The translations under genes and the position numbers were made by a program. Positions 5,140-5,343 of a stretch of DNA of 5,343 nt are shown piece after piece. The first letter of the stretch is position 1, and each line of letters starts with the position of its first letter. The stretch covers positions 1-5,343 of the forward strand of contig JBAYNS010000090.1 in the NCBI GenBank assembly GCA_041678625.1. The letters run 5' to 3'. The notes beneath the pieces were generated by a model. That model ran no database searches. It saw nothing but the letters and a program-made list of their open reading frames with translations, and was not told where the DNA came from. This DNA is from JBAYNS01 sp041678625 (lineage in GTDB: Bacteria > Patescibacteriota > Gracilibacteria > Peribacterales > Peribacteraceae).

Positions 5140-5343
5140 ATGCAATATTCCACCATACAAAAGGCGTTTCAGGCGGGCATCCATTGGTGGAAGAGGCTCT
5201 GGAAGCCCATCATCGCAATTTTGCTCATAATTGCTGTTTTCGTAATCTTCATGGTGTGTGTTTATGGTGTGCTGATTCTGGGATCTGTGATACTGCCGGG
5301 ATTACCAAGTCCTGTGGATATTCCGCAATACAGTTTCATGGAC
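5140..5343 (+). CDS. Membrane-anchored protein, N-terminal fragment (right end cut by window)
   Basis: Only the first 68 residues are visible and the frame is open to the window edge. A short amphipathic, basic N-terminus (Lys8, Lys18, Arg19, Lys22, with WWKRLWK at 16-22) is followed by a long hydrophobic stretch (about 24-52: IIAILLIIAVFVIFMVCVYG and onward). Then comes an extracytoplasmic-looking start, LPGLPSPVDIPQYSFMD. This is a classic signal-anchor arrangement with the N-terminus inside. The LP.LPSP..IPQY..MD segment after the anchor is reminiscent of class A penicillin-binding proteins (PBP1A), whose glycosyltransferase domain follows at this point, but no catalytic motif lies within the window. 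ATG 5140 is the first start after an in-frame TGA at 5095-5097. I treat the family as unresolved. Confidence 0.6.
   Translation, partial: MQYSTIQKAFQAGIHWWKRLWKPIIAILLIIAVFVIFMVCVYGVLILGSVILPGLPSPVDIPQYSFMD

Noticed and set aside
1..5343. CRISPR arrays, tRNA or rRNA genes, insertion sequences
   Set aside because: No regularly spaced repeats, no cloverleaf or rRNA-like sequence, and no transposase-like reading frame were seen.

Overview
The window looks like part of a bacterial chromosome of roughly 50-55% GC that uses the standard code: TGA ends the leader peptide, serB and serC. None of the annotated starts has a good Shine-Dalgarno sequence at normal spacing. Several sit about 15 bases after a TAnnnT -10-like box, which suggests very short 5' untranslated regions. 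A small DUF5661 protein, a common type in candidate-phyla-radiation genomes, makes a Patescibacteria/CPR-type host plausible (Peregrinibacteria/Peribacteria is my guess), but this is inference.

Layout. Positions 1-765 on the minus strand hold the N-terminal half of a MATE-family efflux transporter, running off the left edge. A divergent control region (766-1006) follows. The plus-strand block 1007-4055 is a compact serine biosynthesis operon in the order serB-serA-serC (phosphoserine phosphatase, 3-phosphoglycerate dehydrogenase, phosphoserine aminotransferase). serB and serA overlap by ATGA, and 11 bases separate serA from serC. A histidine-phosphatase-family gene (4062-4682, minus) converges on serC with only 6 bases between the stop codons. 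It is clearly more AT-rich than its neighbours. Divergent from it is a DUF5661 gene (4804-5085, plus). The window ends in the N-terminus of a membrane-anchored protein (5140 onward, plus).

The main discovery is in the control region. A 16-codon leader ORF (898-948) encodes MCTTICSSASSALRKG, with four serine codons in a five-codon stretch. It lies on RNA that can fold in two mutually exclusive ways. One is an antiterminator (939-951 with 972-983, 12 pairs, one bulged C). The other is an intrinsic terminator (977-984 with 989-996, 8 perfect pairs, then TTCTTTTT) ending two bases before the serB start. A third hairpin (928-932 with 936-940) contains the last serine codons and can sequester the upstream antiterminator arm. 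This is the layout of a trp/his-type ribosome-mediated attenuator, here reading serine supply in front of the serine operon.

The genes fit together as follows. SerA, SerC and SerB convert 3-phosphoglycerate to serine. Serine would repress operon transcription through the leader peptide and would also inhibit SerA through its C-terminal ACT domain, whose serine-binding residues are conserved. The MATE transporter, histidine phosphatase, DUF5661 and terminal membrane genes have no demonstrable link to serine, although some histidine-phosphatase-family enzymes are phosphoserine phosphatases.
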